Assembly (NCBI RefSeq): GCF_900115695.1
Contig: NZ_FOXK01000012.1
Location: 1 to 64,000, forward strand
Origin: Ectopseudomonas toyotomiensis
Lineage (GTDB): Bacteria; Pseudomonadota; Gammaproteobacteria; Pseudomonadales; Pseudomonadaceae
Length of the DNA: 64,000 nt
Direction of reading: 5' to 3'
Each line of letters starts with the position of its first letter. The first letter of the stretch is position 1. The notes beneath the pieces are model-generated. The model made no database searches and was not told the origin of the DNA. It saw only the letters and a list, made by a program, of their open reading frames with translations. The translations under genes and the position numbers were made by a program. This document shows positions 56,060 through 64,000 of this stretch, one piece after another.

Positions 56060-56767
56060 TCATCCCCGTTCGCTCATTGCCGCCAACGCTACCGAGGCGG
56101 CGGCGGTGCGGGTTTCCACGCCGAGCTTCACGTAGACGTGTTCCAGGTGCTTGTTCACCGTGCGCGGGCTGAGGCCGAGGATGTCGCCGATATCGCGGTT
56201 GGTCTTGCCGCAGGCTACCCAGCGCAGTACCTGCACTTCGCGCTCGGTGAGCTGGAAGCGCGCCGATAGCCTGGCATAGGCGGGGGCATCGTCGAGGCTG
56301 AGGCTGACCGGCTTCGATGCAGCACGCGCGGCCTGGAGTATGCGCGCCGTGCGCAGGTGCGAGGCGACGCGGGCGAGCACTTCCTCGGGGTTGATCGGCT
56401 TGGTCACGTAGTCGATGCCGCCGGCCTCGAAGCCCTGTACCACGTGCTCGCTATCGGTCAGGGCGGTCATGAACAGCACGGGGATATCGGCGCTGCTCGG
56501 CTCAGCCTTGATTCGCCGGCAGGTCTCGAAACCATCCAGCCCCGGCATCATCGCGTCGAGCAGGATCAGGTCGGGCCTACGCCGCTGGATGCGGCCTAAA
56601 GCGCTTACACCGTCCAGCGCGACCAGCACCATGTAGCCGGCGTCGTCGAGGGCGTCGGAGAGCAGGGCGAGGTTGTCCGGTGTGTCGTCGACGATAAGGA
56701 TGATGCCGCGCTCGGCCGACAGGCTGGCGGGCGAGCACGACTCAGGCTGGTGGAGCGGCGCATTCAT
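56060..56767 (-). CDS. LuxR-type response regulator of the NCS1-kinase
   Basis: 235 residues: receiver domain (residues 20-140, phospho-acceptor D71 in LLLDAMMPGLDG) and LuxR/FixJ-type HTH (about 168-230, LTEREVQVLRWVACGKTNRDIGDILGLSPRTVNKHLEHVYVKLG). It is translated from within the 3' end of the kinase gene (26-bp overlap), so the two form a dedicated two-component pair. The target is unknown. The divergent urt genes are the natural candidate. Confidence 0.92.
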   Translation of the reverse strand: MNAPLHQPESCSPASLSAERGIILIVDDTPDNLALLSDALDDAGYMVLVALDGVSALGRIQRRRPDLILLDAMMPGLDGFETCRRIKAEPSSADIPVLFMTALTDSEHVVQGFEAGGIDYVTKPINPEEVLARVASHLRTARILQAARAASKPVSLSLDDAPAYARLSARFQLTEREVQVLRWVACGKTNRDIGDILGLSPRTVNKHLEHVYVKLGVETRTAAASVALAAMSERG

Positions 56768-59700
56768 GTTCGGCCTCCTTCAGTTGGCGGTTGAATTCAT
56801 CGAGCTGGAAGTTCTTCACCAGCAGACGCAAGGCGGCAGTGAAGCCCGCGCAGGCCGGGTGGCGCTGGTCGATATCGTCCAGGCGTTGCTGGATGCCGCG
56901 TACGTAACCCAGAGCGCCCAGTTCGCGCAGCGCCTGCAGGTCGTCGCTGCCGGGTAACGTGATGGCTTCTGGCGGCGGCAACTGCCCCTGAGTGCGGCGC
57001 AGCCATGTCAGACCGAGCTGGTGCTGGATGCGTTCGAGCAACTGCGGGGTGTACACCGGTTTGGCCAGGTAGTCGTCGCAGTCAGCAGCGACGCTGCGTT
57101 CGCGGTCGTCGGTGAAGGCATTGGCGGAGATCACGATGATCGGCGCCTGGCAGCGTGTGTTACGGCGAATCAGGCGACTGGTTTCCCAGCCGTCCATTTG
57201 CGGCATGGACAGGTCCATCAGGATCAACGCCGGGCTGTGCAGCGCCACCTGGCGAATCGCCTCCTGGCCACTGGCGGCCTGGATCACCTCGAAGCCCAGC
57301 GGCTCGAGCATACCGGCGAGCACGCGGCGATGTTCGAGATGATCGTCCACCAGCAGAATCAGGCGGCGTTCCCCCTGGTAGCCAGTGATGTCGTGCTCGA
57401 CGTGTACCACCGCCTGCGGCACCCGTACTTCGGAGAGGAACAGGCGAACCTGGAAGCGTGTGCCCTGCTCGGGTTCGCTGTGTACTGACAATTCGCCGCC
57501 CATCAGTGAGGTGAGCATGCGGGTGATGGTCAGGCCGAGGCCGACACCGTTGTCCTGGCGCATCAGGTCGCCGCGTTCGAAGGGCTGGAAGATGCGCTCG
57601 ATCTGTTCCGGGGCGATGCCGATACCTGTGTCGATGATCTCGAAGGTGGCGGTCTCGCGCATATAGCCCACGCGCAGACGCACCTCGCCGCGCTCGGTAA
57701 AGCGCACGGCGTTGCCCAGCAGGTTGATCAGGATCTGTCGCACGCGTTTCTCGTCGCCACGCACCACTGCCGGCATGCGGCCGATGCATTCGAGGCGAAA
57801 GCGCAGGCCTTTCTCGGCGGCCTGAGGGGTGAACATGCGTTCGATCTGGTCGATGAACTCCGGGAAGGGAATTTCCGCCAGTTCCAGGTGCAGTTTGCCG
57901 GCTTCGATCTTGGCCACGTCGAGCAGGCCGTCGATCAGTGACAGCAGGTGCGAGCCGCTACGCAGGATGGTGGCCAGGGCGTCCTGGTGCCGGCTCGGCA
58001 TGGCCGCGTCACGCTGCAGGATCTGGGTATAGCCAAGGATGCTGTTGAGCGGTGTGCGCAACTCGTGCGACAACCCGGTGACGTAGCGACTTTTCGCCGC
58101 GTTGGCGGACTCAGCCGCTTCCTTGGCCTGCTGCAGGGCTTCGTCGGTCTTGCGGTGAGCTTCGATCTCCTGCATCAGCAGCAGGGTTTGCCGATCCGAC
58201 TCCTCCTGCGCCACGCGGCGACTTTCGCGGGTCAGTACCAGCCACCAGGCGAGCATGGCAGCGAACAACGAGAGGGTCAGAAAGGCCTTGAGGAAAGCCT
58301 GGAACAGGGTCTGGCGGACTGCCGGTTCCTGCGTCAGCAGGCTCAGCGATACCTGGCTGTAGATCAGCGCGAGTGCGCCGAACAGCATCAGCACCAGCAG
58401 GCTCAGCAGGCCCAGGTACTGCGCCAGGCGGCTGTGCAGACGCGGGATGGAAACGCGCGGGAACAGCCAGCCGATGAAGTCGTCGAGCTGATCGCTCAGG
58501 CGTGCTCTGGGTTTGCAGCGATCCTCGCAGCGTGCGTCGAGCGAGCAACACAGCGAACAGATCGGCGCACCGTAGGCGGGGCAGTGTGCGGTGTCCGGTT
58601 CTTCGAAACGGTTGTTGCACAGACCGCACTGCACCTGGCCGGCTTCGGTATGGGGATAGAGCAGGTGTGGCTGGCGTTCGCGGGCGATGTAGTAGCGCCC
58701 GCCAGTGAGCCAGGCCAGCAGCGGCGCCAGCAGGAATGCCGAGCCCAGCGCCACGGCTGGCGAGGCCGCCTGCGCCAGGGCGCCGAAAAGGCCGCCGTGG
58801 GCGAGCACCGAGAGCAGGGAGGCGATCAGCATGGCGCCGACACCCACCGGGTTGATGTCGTAGAGGTGCGCGCGCTTGAACTCGATGTATTTCGGCGACA
58901 GCCCCAGCGGCTTGTTGATCACCAGGTCGGCCACCAGCGCGCCGATCCAGGCAATGGCGATATTGGCGTAGAGGCCGAGCACTTCCTCGATCGCCTCGAA
59001 CACGCCCAGCTCCATCAGTATCAGGGCGATGGCCACGTTGAACACCAGCCACACCACACGGCCAGGGTGGCTATGGGTGATGCGCGCGAAGAAATTCGAC
59101 CAGGCCAGCGAGCCGGCATAGGCGTTGGTGACGTTGATTTTTACCTGACTGACGATGACGAACAGGACCATGGCCGCCAGCGCCCATTGCGGCGAAGCGA
59201 ACACGTAGTTGAAGGCCACCAGGTACATCTGCGTCGGCTCGGCAGCGCGTTCCATGGGGATTTCATGCTGAAGGGCGAGAAAGGCGAGGAAGGCGCCGGC
59301 GAGCATCTTCAGCGCACCGGGGATGATCCAGCCGGGGCCGGCCAGCAGCAGCGCCGTCCACCAGCGCACGCGGTTGGCGCGGGTTTTCTCCGGCAGGAAG
59401 CGCAGGTAGTCGACCTGCTCGCCGATCTGCGTGATCAGGGCCAGGGCGACGGTGCAGGCGGCGCCGAAATGCAGCAGGTTGAAGCTGCCGGGTTCGCCCT
59501 CGCGGCCGGCGAAGCTGGTCCAGTCCGATAGCGCCTCGGGGTTCTTGGCGATGACGAAGACATAGGGCAGCACCAGCAGAAACAGCCACACGGGCTGCGT
59601 CCACATCTGCAGGCGATTGATCAGGGTGATGCCGTAGGCCACCAGCGGAATGATGATGATCGAGCAGATCACATAAGCCAGGGCCAACGGGATGTTGAAG

Positions 59701-60137
59701 TACAGCTCCAGGGCCAGCGCCATGATCGCCGCTTCGAGGGCGAAGAACAGAAAAGTGAAGCTGGCGTAGATCAGCGAGGTGATGGTCGAGCCGATGTAGC
59801 CGAAGCCGGCGCCACGGGTCAGCAGGTCCATGTCCAGGCCGGAGCGGGCGGCGTAGTAGCTGATTGGCAGGCCAGTGAGGAAGATCACCAGGCTGACCGC
59901 GAGGATCGCCCACAGGGTGTTGGTGAAGCCGTAAGACAGCGCCAGGGCGCCGCCGATGGCTTCCAGGGCGAGGAACGACACGGCGCCGAGCGCGGTGTTG
60001 GCGATGCGCAGCTCCGACCACTTGCGGAACGACCTGGGCGTGAAGCGCAGGGCGTAATCCTCCATGGTCTCGTCGGCGACCCAGGCGTTGTAGTCGCGGC
60101 GAATCTTGATGATGCGCTGGGTGCCGGTTGGTTGCAC
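56742..60137 (-). CDS. NCS1-permease/hybrid histidine kinase fusion
   Basis: 1131 residues. Residues about 30-480 form a polytopic domain resembling NCS1 (purine/cytosine/hydantoin) transporters, opening with the NCS1-like ALRFTPRSFRKWSELRIANT segment. A cysteine cluster (CGLC...HC...CSLCC...C...C, about 505-550) suggests a metal site. Two more helices follow. HisKA has H691 (SHELRTPLNSILG), the HATPase N-G1-G2 motifs are intact, a receiver has D975, and a C-terminal helical tail completes it. This is analogous to transporter-kinases such as CbrA (SSS type). It is divergent from urtA. The ligand is perhaps urea or a purine or hydantoin degradation product. Confidence 0.85.
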   Translation of the reverse strand: MQPTGTQRIIKIRRDYNAWVADETMEDYALRFTPRSFRKWSELRIANTALGAVSFLALEAIGGALALSYGFTNTLWAILAVSLVIFLTGLPISYYAARSGLDMDLLTRGAGFGYIGSTITSLIYASFTFLFFALEAAIMALALELYFNIPLALAYVICSIIIIPLVAYGITLINRLQMWTQPVWLFLLVLPYVFVIAKNPEALSDWTSFAGREGEPGSFNLLHFGAACTVALALITQIGEQVDYLRFLPEKTRANRVRWWTALLLAGPGWIIPGALKMLAGAFLAFLALQHEIPMERAAEPTQMYLVAFNYVFASPQWALAAMVLFVIVSQVKINVTNAYAGSLAWSNFFARITHSHPGRVVWLVFNVAIALILMELGVFEAIEEVLGLYANIAIAWIGALVADLVINKPLGLSPKYIEFKRAHLYDINPVGVGAMLIASLLSVLAHGGLFGALAQAASPAVALGSAFLLAPLLAWLTGGRYYIARERQPHLLYPHTEAGQVQCGLCNNRFEEPDTAHCPAYGAPICSLCCSLDARCEDRCKPRARLSDQLDDFIGWLFPRVSIPRLHSRLAQYLGLLSLLVLMLFGALALIYSQVSLSLLTQEPAVRQTLFQAFLKAFLTLSLFAAMLAWWLVLTRESRRVAQEESDRQTLLLMQEIEAHRKTDEALQQAKEAAESANAAKSRYVTGLSHELRTPLNSILGYTQILQRDAAMPSRHQDALATILRSGSHLLSLIDGLLDVAKIEAGKLHLELAEIPFPEFIDQIERMFTPQAAEKGLRFRLECIGRMPAVVRGDEKRVRQILINLLGNAVRFTERGEVRLRVGYMRETATFEIIDTGIGIAPEQIERIFQPFERGDLMRQDNGVGLGLTITRMLTSLMGGELSVHSEPEQGTRFQVRLFLSEVRVPQAVVHVEHDITGYQGERRLILLVDDHLEHRRVLAGMLEPLGFEVIQAASGQEAIRQVALHSPALILMDLSMPQMDGWETSRLIRRNTRCQAPIIVISANAFTDDRERSVAADCDDYLAKPVYTPQLLERIQHQLGLTWLRRTQGQLPPPEAITLPGSDDLQALRELGALGYVRGIQQRLDDIDQRHPACAGFTAALRLLVKNFQLDEFNRQLKEAEHECAAPPA

Positions 60138-60467
60138 GGGCGAAGTCCTGATCGTGGGCGGATTGTAGGAGCGGCTTCAGCCGCGAAGCGTTTTCACAGC
60201 AGTAGCGCCATACCGCTCAGCCGCTCCCACAGGATGAGCATCAGCAACTTCCATGCCCCGGCTCAGCGAGGCCTCTGCCGCGCGCGCGGGCTTCTGTCTG
60301 CCTGGTTTTTCTGCGCCCAGCTTGCACCAGGCTGGAGCAGGCCGCTGTACGTCAGATGACGTATGCCCTTACGTCATGCTGCGTATACCCCGCTCGGTGG
60401 GGGCAAACGCATCCTAGCTGCGAAGCCGGCGTGGTTCGGCACGAATAACCAGCACAGGAGCACGACC
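60138..60467. promoter_or_regulatory. Divergent kinase/urtA regulatory region with TACGTCA sites
   Basis: 330 bp. A REP palindrome (60165-60231) precedes the array TACGTCA-GA-TGACGTA (60348-60363) and TACGTCA-TGC-TGCGTA (60370-60385). Two inverted-repeat units begin 22 bp apart; 60357-60376 is also a palindrome with a 6-bp spacer. No clear sigma54 -24/-12 signature is seen near urtA. The array is a likely operator. Confidence 0.6.
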
Positions 60468-61700
60468 ATGGACTCTCAACCGATTCGACTTCTTCCCCGC
60501 CGGCTGGCGGTGGGGGCGGCAGCGCTCTCGCTGCTGGCCGCCAGCCTGTTCAGCCATGTGGCCAGCGCCGAGGTGAACACCACCGGCCTGGCGGTGACCG
60601 ACAGCGAGGTCACGGTCGGCATTCTGCATTCGGCCACCGGCACCATGGCCATTTCCGAAACCGGTTCGATCCAGGCCGAACGTCTGGCTATCGAGCAGAT
60701 CAACGCCAGTGGCGGTGTGCTCGGCCGGCAGATCAAGGTCATTCAGGAAGATGGGGCTTCCGACTGGCCGACCTTCGCCGAGAAGGCGCGCAAACTGCTA
60801 GTCGGTGACAAGGTCGCCACCGTATTCGGCTGCTGGACCTCGGCCTCGCGCAAGGCAGTGCTGCCGGTGTTCGAGAAGGAAAACGGCCTGCTCTACTACC
60901 CGACCTTCTACGAAGGCCTGGAGCAGTCGAAGAACGTCATCTACACCGGCCAGGAAGCTACCCAGCAAATCCTCGCGGGCCTGGACTGGGTGGCCAAGGA
61001 GAAGGGCGCCAAGACCTTCTACCTGCTCGGCTCTGACTACATCTGGCCGCGTACCTCGATGAAAATCGCGCGCAAGCACATCGAGAACGTGCTCGGCGGC
61101 AAGGTTGTCGGCGAAGAGTACTACCCGCTGGGCAACACCCAGTTCGGCTCGCTGATCAACAAGATCAAGCTGCGCAAGCCTGACGTGGTCTTCGCTGCCG
61201 TGGTCGGTGGCTCCAACGTCGCCTTCTACAAGCAGATGAAAGCCGCCGGCGTCACCGCCGACAAACAGACCCTGCTGACCCTGTCGGTCACCGAAGACGA
61301 GCTGCTGGGCATCGGCGGCGAGAACATGGCCGGCTTCTACGCCTCGATGAAGTACTTCCAGAGCCTGGACAACCCGAACAACAGCGCCTTCGTCGAAGCC
61401 TTCAAGGCCAAGTACGGCAAGGACGCAGTGATCGGTGACGTGACCCAGGCCGCCTACCTCGGCCCATGGCTGTGGAAAGCCGCCGTGGAGAAAGCCGGCA
61501 GCTTCGACATCGACAAGGTGGTCGCCGCTTCCCCGGGCATCGAGCTGGACACCGCGCCGGAAGGCTACGTCAAGGTGCACGACAACCATCACCTGTGGAG
61601 CAAGACCCGCATCGGTGAAGTGCAGAAAGACGGCCAGTTCAAGGTGGTGTTCGAGTCCGATCTGATCGAGCCGAACCCCTTCCCGGAAGGCTACCAGTAA
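60468..61700 (+). CDS. urtA: Urea ABC transporter substrate-binding protein
   Basis: 410 residues from MDSQPIRLLPRR at 60468, preceded by AGGAG. An N-terminal signal peptide (about 1-34, ending SHVASA|EV) directs it to the periplasm. Branched-chain amino-acid-type binding protein of the urea subfamily: VGILHSATGTMAISE, TVFGCWTSASRKAVLPVFE and YYPTFYEGLEQSKN motifs. It supplies urea to UrtBCDE. First gene of the operon. P. aeruginosa-like genomes carry the same set. Confidence 0.94.
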   Translation: MDSQPIRLLPRRLAVGAAALSLLAASLFSHVASAEVNTTGLAVTDSEVTVGILHSATGTMAISETGSIQAERLAIEQINASGGVLGRQIKVIQEDGASDWPTFAEKARKLLVGDKVATVFGCWTSASRKAVLPVFEKENGLLYYPTFYEGLEQSKNVIYTGQEATQQILAGLDWVAKEKGAKTFYLLGSDYIWPRTSMKIARKHIENVLGGKVVGEEYYPLGNTQFGSLINKIKLRKPDVVFAAVVGGSNVAFYKQMKAAGVTADKQTLLTLSVTEDELLGIGGENMAGFYASMKYFQSLDNPNNSAFVEAFKAKYGKDAVIGDVTQAAYLGPWLWKAAVEKAGSFDIDKVVAASPGIELDTAPEGYVKVHDNHHLWSKTRIGEVQKDGQFKVVFESDLIEPNPFPEGYQ

Positions 61701-61713
61701 GCAACACCCTCTC

Positions 61714-61765
61714 GTAGGAGCCGGCTTGCTGGCGATCAGTGAATCGCCGACAAGCCGGCTCCTAC
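61714..61765. repeat. REP palindrome between urtA and urtB
   Basis: GTAGGAGCCGGCTTG and CAAGCCGGCTCCTAC form a long stem with inner GGCGAT/ATCGCC pairing. It lies within the operon and may favour the urtA message over the rest. Confidence 0.8.
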
Positions 61766-61798
61766 CGGCTTTTCTCTTTTCTTCTGGAGACCATCGAC

Positions 61799-62716
61799 AT
61801 GGAATGGCTATCGGAATTCGGCGCCATCGCAGCCATGCAGGGGTTCAACGGCTTGTCCGTGTTCTGCGTGCTGCTGCTGATGGCTCTGGGGCTGGCGATC
61901 ATCTTCGGGCAGATGGGCGTGATCAACATGGCCCATGGCGAGTTTCTCACCATCGGCGCCTACACCACCTTCGTGGTGTCCTCGCTGACGTCCAGCTACG
62001 CACCGGCCTTCGGGCCTTACTACTTCTTTCTCGCGATCATCCTCTCGTTCTTCATCGCCGGCGCCATTGGCTGGCTGGTGGAATGGGCGATGATCAGCAA
62101 GCTCTACCAGCGTCCGCTGGACACCTTGTTGGCTACCTGGGGGCTGTCCCTGGTGATGCAGCAGGGCTTTCGTTCGATCTTCGGCGCGCGTGAAGTCAGC
62201 GCCACGCTGCCGGACTGGCTGATGGGTTCCTGGAACCCGACCGAGGCCATCGACATTCCGCGCAACGGCCTGTTCGTCATGGGCCTGACTCTGCTGCTCA
62301 CCGCGCTGCTGTTTCTGATGATCTATCGCTCGCGCTGGGGCCTGCAGGTGCGCGCCACCATGCAGAATCGGGTGATGGCACGCTCCGTGGGTATCAACAC
62401 CAAGCGCGTCGACCGTATGACCTTCGCCCTCGGCTGCGGCGTTGCCGGCGTGGCTGGCGCGGCCTTCACCACCATCGGTTCGACCGGGCCGACCGCAGGC
62501 TCCCTGTACATCGTCGATACCTTCCTGGTGGTGGTGTTCGGCGGTGCCTCCAGCCTGCTCGGCACCATCGCCTCGGCCTTCAGCATCGCCCAGGCGCAAT
62601 CGCTGCTGGAGTTCTTCACCAGCGGTTCGATGGCCAAGGTGCTGACCCTGTCCGCCGTGGTGCTGATCCTGATGCTACGTCCGCAGGGGCTGTTCTCGGC
62701 CAAGGTGCGCAAATGA
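61799..62716 (+). CDS. urtB: Urea ABC transporter permease UrtB
   Basis: 305-residue LivH-type permease starting MEWLSEFGAIAAMQGFNGLSVF after TCTGGAG. About eight helices and the EAA-type loop near KRVDRMTFALGCGVAGVAGA. It pairs with UrtC to form the membrane channel. Longer upstream extension is rejected because homology begins here. Confidence 0.94.
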   Translation: MEWLSEFGAIAAMQGFNGLSVFCVLLLMALGLAIIFGQMGVINMAHGEFLTIGAYTTFVVSSLTSSYAPAFGPYYFFLAIILSFFIAGAIGWLVEWAMISKLYQRPLDTLLATWGLSLVMQQGFRSIFGAREVSATLPDWLMGSWNPTEAIDIPRNGLFVMGLTLLLTALLFLMIYRSRWGLQVRATMQNRVMARSVGINTKRVDRMTFALGCGVAGVAGAAFTTIGSTGPTAGSLYIVDTFLVVVFGGASSLLGTIASAFSIAQAQSLLEFFTSGSMAKVLTLSAVVLILMLRPQGLFSAKVRK

Positions 62717-62719
62717 AAA

Positions 62720-62778
62720 GTAGGAGCCCGCTTGCGGGCGATTGCAAACCTGTTCATCGCCCGCAAGCGGGCTCCTAC
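62720..62778. repeat. REP palindrome between urtB and urtC
   Basis: GTAGGAGCCCGCTTGCGGGCGAT pairs with ATCGCCCGCAAGCGGGCTCCTAC around a 13-nt loop. Confidence 0.85.
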
Positions 62779-62798
62779 GGGATTGTTGAATTGAGGGC

Positions 62799-63974
62799 AT
62801 GGGCATGAATCCGACACTCGACAAACTGCTCGGCGGCAAGCAAGGCGCCATCGGCCTGGCGCTGCTCGCCACGCTGATTCTGGTGGTGTTCCCACTGGCG
62901 CTGGATGCCTTCCGCCTGAACATGGTAGGCAAGTACCTGACCTACGCCTTCGTCGCCGTCGGCCTTGTGTTGTGCTGGGGCTATGGCGGCATCCTGAGCC
63001 TTGGCCAGGGCATCTTCTTTGGCCTGGGCGGTTACTGCATGGCGATGTTCCTCAAGCTCGAGGCGTCCGACCCGGAAAGCACCAAGATCCAGTCCACACC
63101 CGGCATCCCGGACTTCATGGACTGGAACCAGATCACCGAACTGCCGCTGTTCTGGGAACCCTTCCACAGCCTGAGCTTCACCCTGATCGCGGTGGTGGCG
63201 GTGCCGGTGTTGTTGGCCTTGGTGATCGGTATCGCGATGTTCAAGCGCCGCGTCGGTGACGTGTATTTCTCCATCGTCACCCAGGCCATTGCGCTGATCC
63301 TCACCGTGCTGATCATCGGCCAGCAGGGTTTGACCGGCGGGGTCAACGGCATTACCGACCTGCGCACGCTCAAAGGCTGGGACATCCGTAGCGACGAGGC
63401 CAAGCTGATCCTCTACTTCGTCAGTGCGGTGCTGCTGATCGGCTGCATTCTCATCGCCCGTTTCATCATCGCCTCCAAGCTCGGTCGCCTGCTGTTGGCG
63501 ATGCGCGACAAGGAAGAGCGGGTGCGCTTCTCCGGTTACGACGTGGCCAGCTTCAAGATCTTCGTGTTCTGCGTCGGCGCAGCGTTCGCCGGTATCGGTG
63601 GGGCGATGTTCACCTTGCAGGTGGGCTTCATGTCGCCGAGCTTCGTCGGCATCGTGCCATCGATCGAAATGGTCATCTTCGCCGCGGTCGGCGGGCGCCT
63701 GTCGCTGCTCGGTGCGGTGTACGGCGCGCTACTGGTCAACTTCGGCAAGACCTATTTCTCCGAGAGCTTCCCCGAGCTGTGGCTGTACCTGATGGGCGGC
63801 CTGTTCATCGTCGTGGTCATGTATTTCCCCAATGGTCTGGCCGGCCTGTGGGACAGCCACGGTAAGCGCTGGCTGGCGCGATTGCGGCGCAAACCACAGG
63901 CGGTCGCTACGCCGGCTCCCGTGGTCGTTGCCAGCAGCAAGCGTCCCACCCCTGATCTGGAGACCACGCCATGA
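62799..63974 (+). CDS. urtC: Urea ABC transporter permease UrtC
   Basis: 391-residue LivM-type permease, second membrane subunit of the urea transporter, with about ten helices. The urea-subfamily segments YGGILSLGQGIFFGLGGYCMAM and the conserved loop LLLAMRDKEERVRFSGYDVASFKIFVF are seen. Two start ATGs six bases apart are possible (62799 or 62805). The stop overlaps the next start as ATGA. Confidence 0.94.
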   Translation: MGMNPTLDKLLGGKQGAIGLALLATLILVVFPLALDAFRLNMVGKYLTYAFVAVGLVLCWGYGGILSLGQGIFFGLGGYCMAMFLKLEASDPESTKIQSTPGIPDFMDWNQITELPLFWEPFHSLSFTLIAVVAVPVLLALVIGIAMFKRRVGDVYFSIVTQAIALILTVLIIGQQGLTGGVNGITDLRTLKGWDIRSDEAKLILYFVSAVLLIGCILIARFIIASKLGRLLLAMRDKEERVRFSGYDVASFKIFVFCVGAAFAGIGGAMFTLQVGFMSPSFVGIVPSIEMVIFAAVGGRLSLLGAVYGALLVNFGKTYFSESFPELWLYLMGGLFIVVVMYFPNGLAGLWDSHGKRWLARLRRKPQAVATPAPVVVASSKRPTPDLETTP

Positions 63975-64000
63975 ACAGCCCAGCAGGCTTTCAGGCCGCC
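63971..64000 (+). CDS. urtD: Start of UrtD ATP-binding subunit (cut by window end)
   Basis: Only ten codons (MNSPAGFQAA) are visible, and the ATG overlaps the urtC stop. Named from operon order (urtABCDE), not from its own sequence. Confidence 0.6.
   Translation, partial: MNSPAGFQAA

Noticed and set aside
57948..59531. 527-codon open frame opposite the permease-kinase gene
   Set aside because: Antisense shadow; the opposite strand encodes continuous, motif-bearing domains.
60386..60467. Sigma54 promoter for urtA
   Set aside because: GG and GC dinucleotides near GGCACGAATAACCAGC are 12 rather than 10 bases apart, so the -24/-12 rule is not met.

Overview
The window comes from a Pseudomonas-type gammaproteobacterium. 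The evidence is high-GC coding sequence, Pseudomonas-style REP palindromes, and long stretches of gene order that match the P. aeruginosa chromosome from memory: morA-glyA, ndh/MOSC/coaE-pilD-pilC-pilB-pilA, nadC-DUF1631-ampD-ampE-MCP and cra/fruBKA. The tandem pilins resemble P. stutzeri, so a P. mendocina/oleovorans/stutzeri-like species is likely. The species itself is inference.

Layout. (1) 1-8 kb: glyA, the c-di-GMP enzyme MorA, and the ribosome-associated ABC-F protein EttA. (2) 8-11.2 kb: a PilZ/DUF1631 pair, then a tRNA-Asn/Pro/Lys operon with its own promoter and terminator. (3) 11.2-16.4 kb: REP-rich spacer, ndh, a DUF3094 membrane peptide, a MOSC protein, DUF1780, a CbiM-like membrane protein, a small protein with an Anr-type promoter, yacG and coaE. 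(4) 16.5-21.5 kb: type IV pilus genes pilD, pilC and pilB, divergent from two tandem pilins. The first pilin has a clear sigma54 promoter. (5) 21.7-34.1 kb: an accessory glycan island, visibly less GC-rich than its flanks. It holds a large GT-C/TPR membrane protein, four further glycosyltransferases, a Wzx-like flippase, two zinc-ribbon methyltransferases, an OafA/SGNH acyltransferase and wbpA. Its position next to pilA suggests pilin (or surface) glycan synthesis. A decayed MntA/HepT toxin-antitoxin pair lies at its right edge (34.3-35.1 kb). (6) 35.2-43.7 kb: nadC, a second DUF1631 protein, ampDE, a chemoreceptor with a FliA-type promoter, and tatD. (7) 43.8-55.9 kb: an AsmA protein; cra divergent from fruBKA with a perfect palindromic Cra operator between them; a 725-residue membrane protein with an EF-hand-like loop; and a class III sirtuin. 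(8) 56-64 kb: a LuxR-type response regulator and an unusual NCS1-permease/histidine-kinase/receiver fusion, divergent from the urea ABC transporter urtABC(D). Several TACGTCA half-sites lie between them.

How the genes work together. MorA and the PilZ protein belong to c-di-GMP signalling, and pil genes plus the glycan island to surface appendages. FruBKA imports and phosphorylates fructose under Cra control. The NCS1-kinase and its regulator are the obvious candidate controllers of urea uptake. The best candidates for new biology are the permease-kinase fusion with the operator array, and the GT-C/TPR protein with its glycan cluster next to two pilins.
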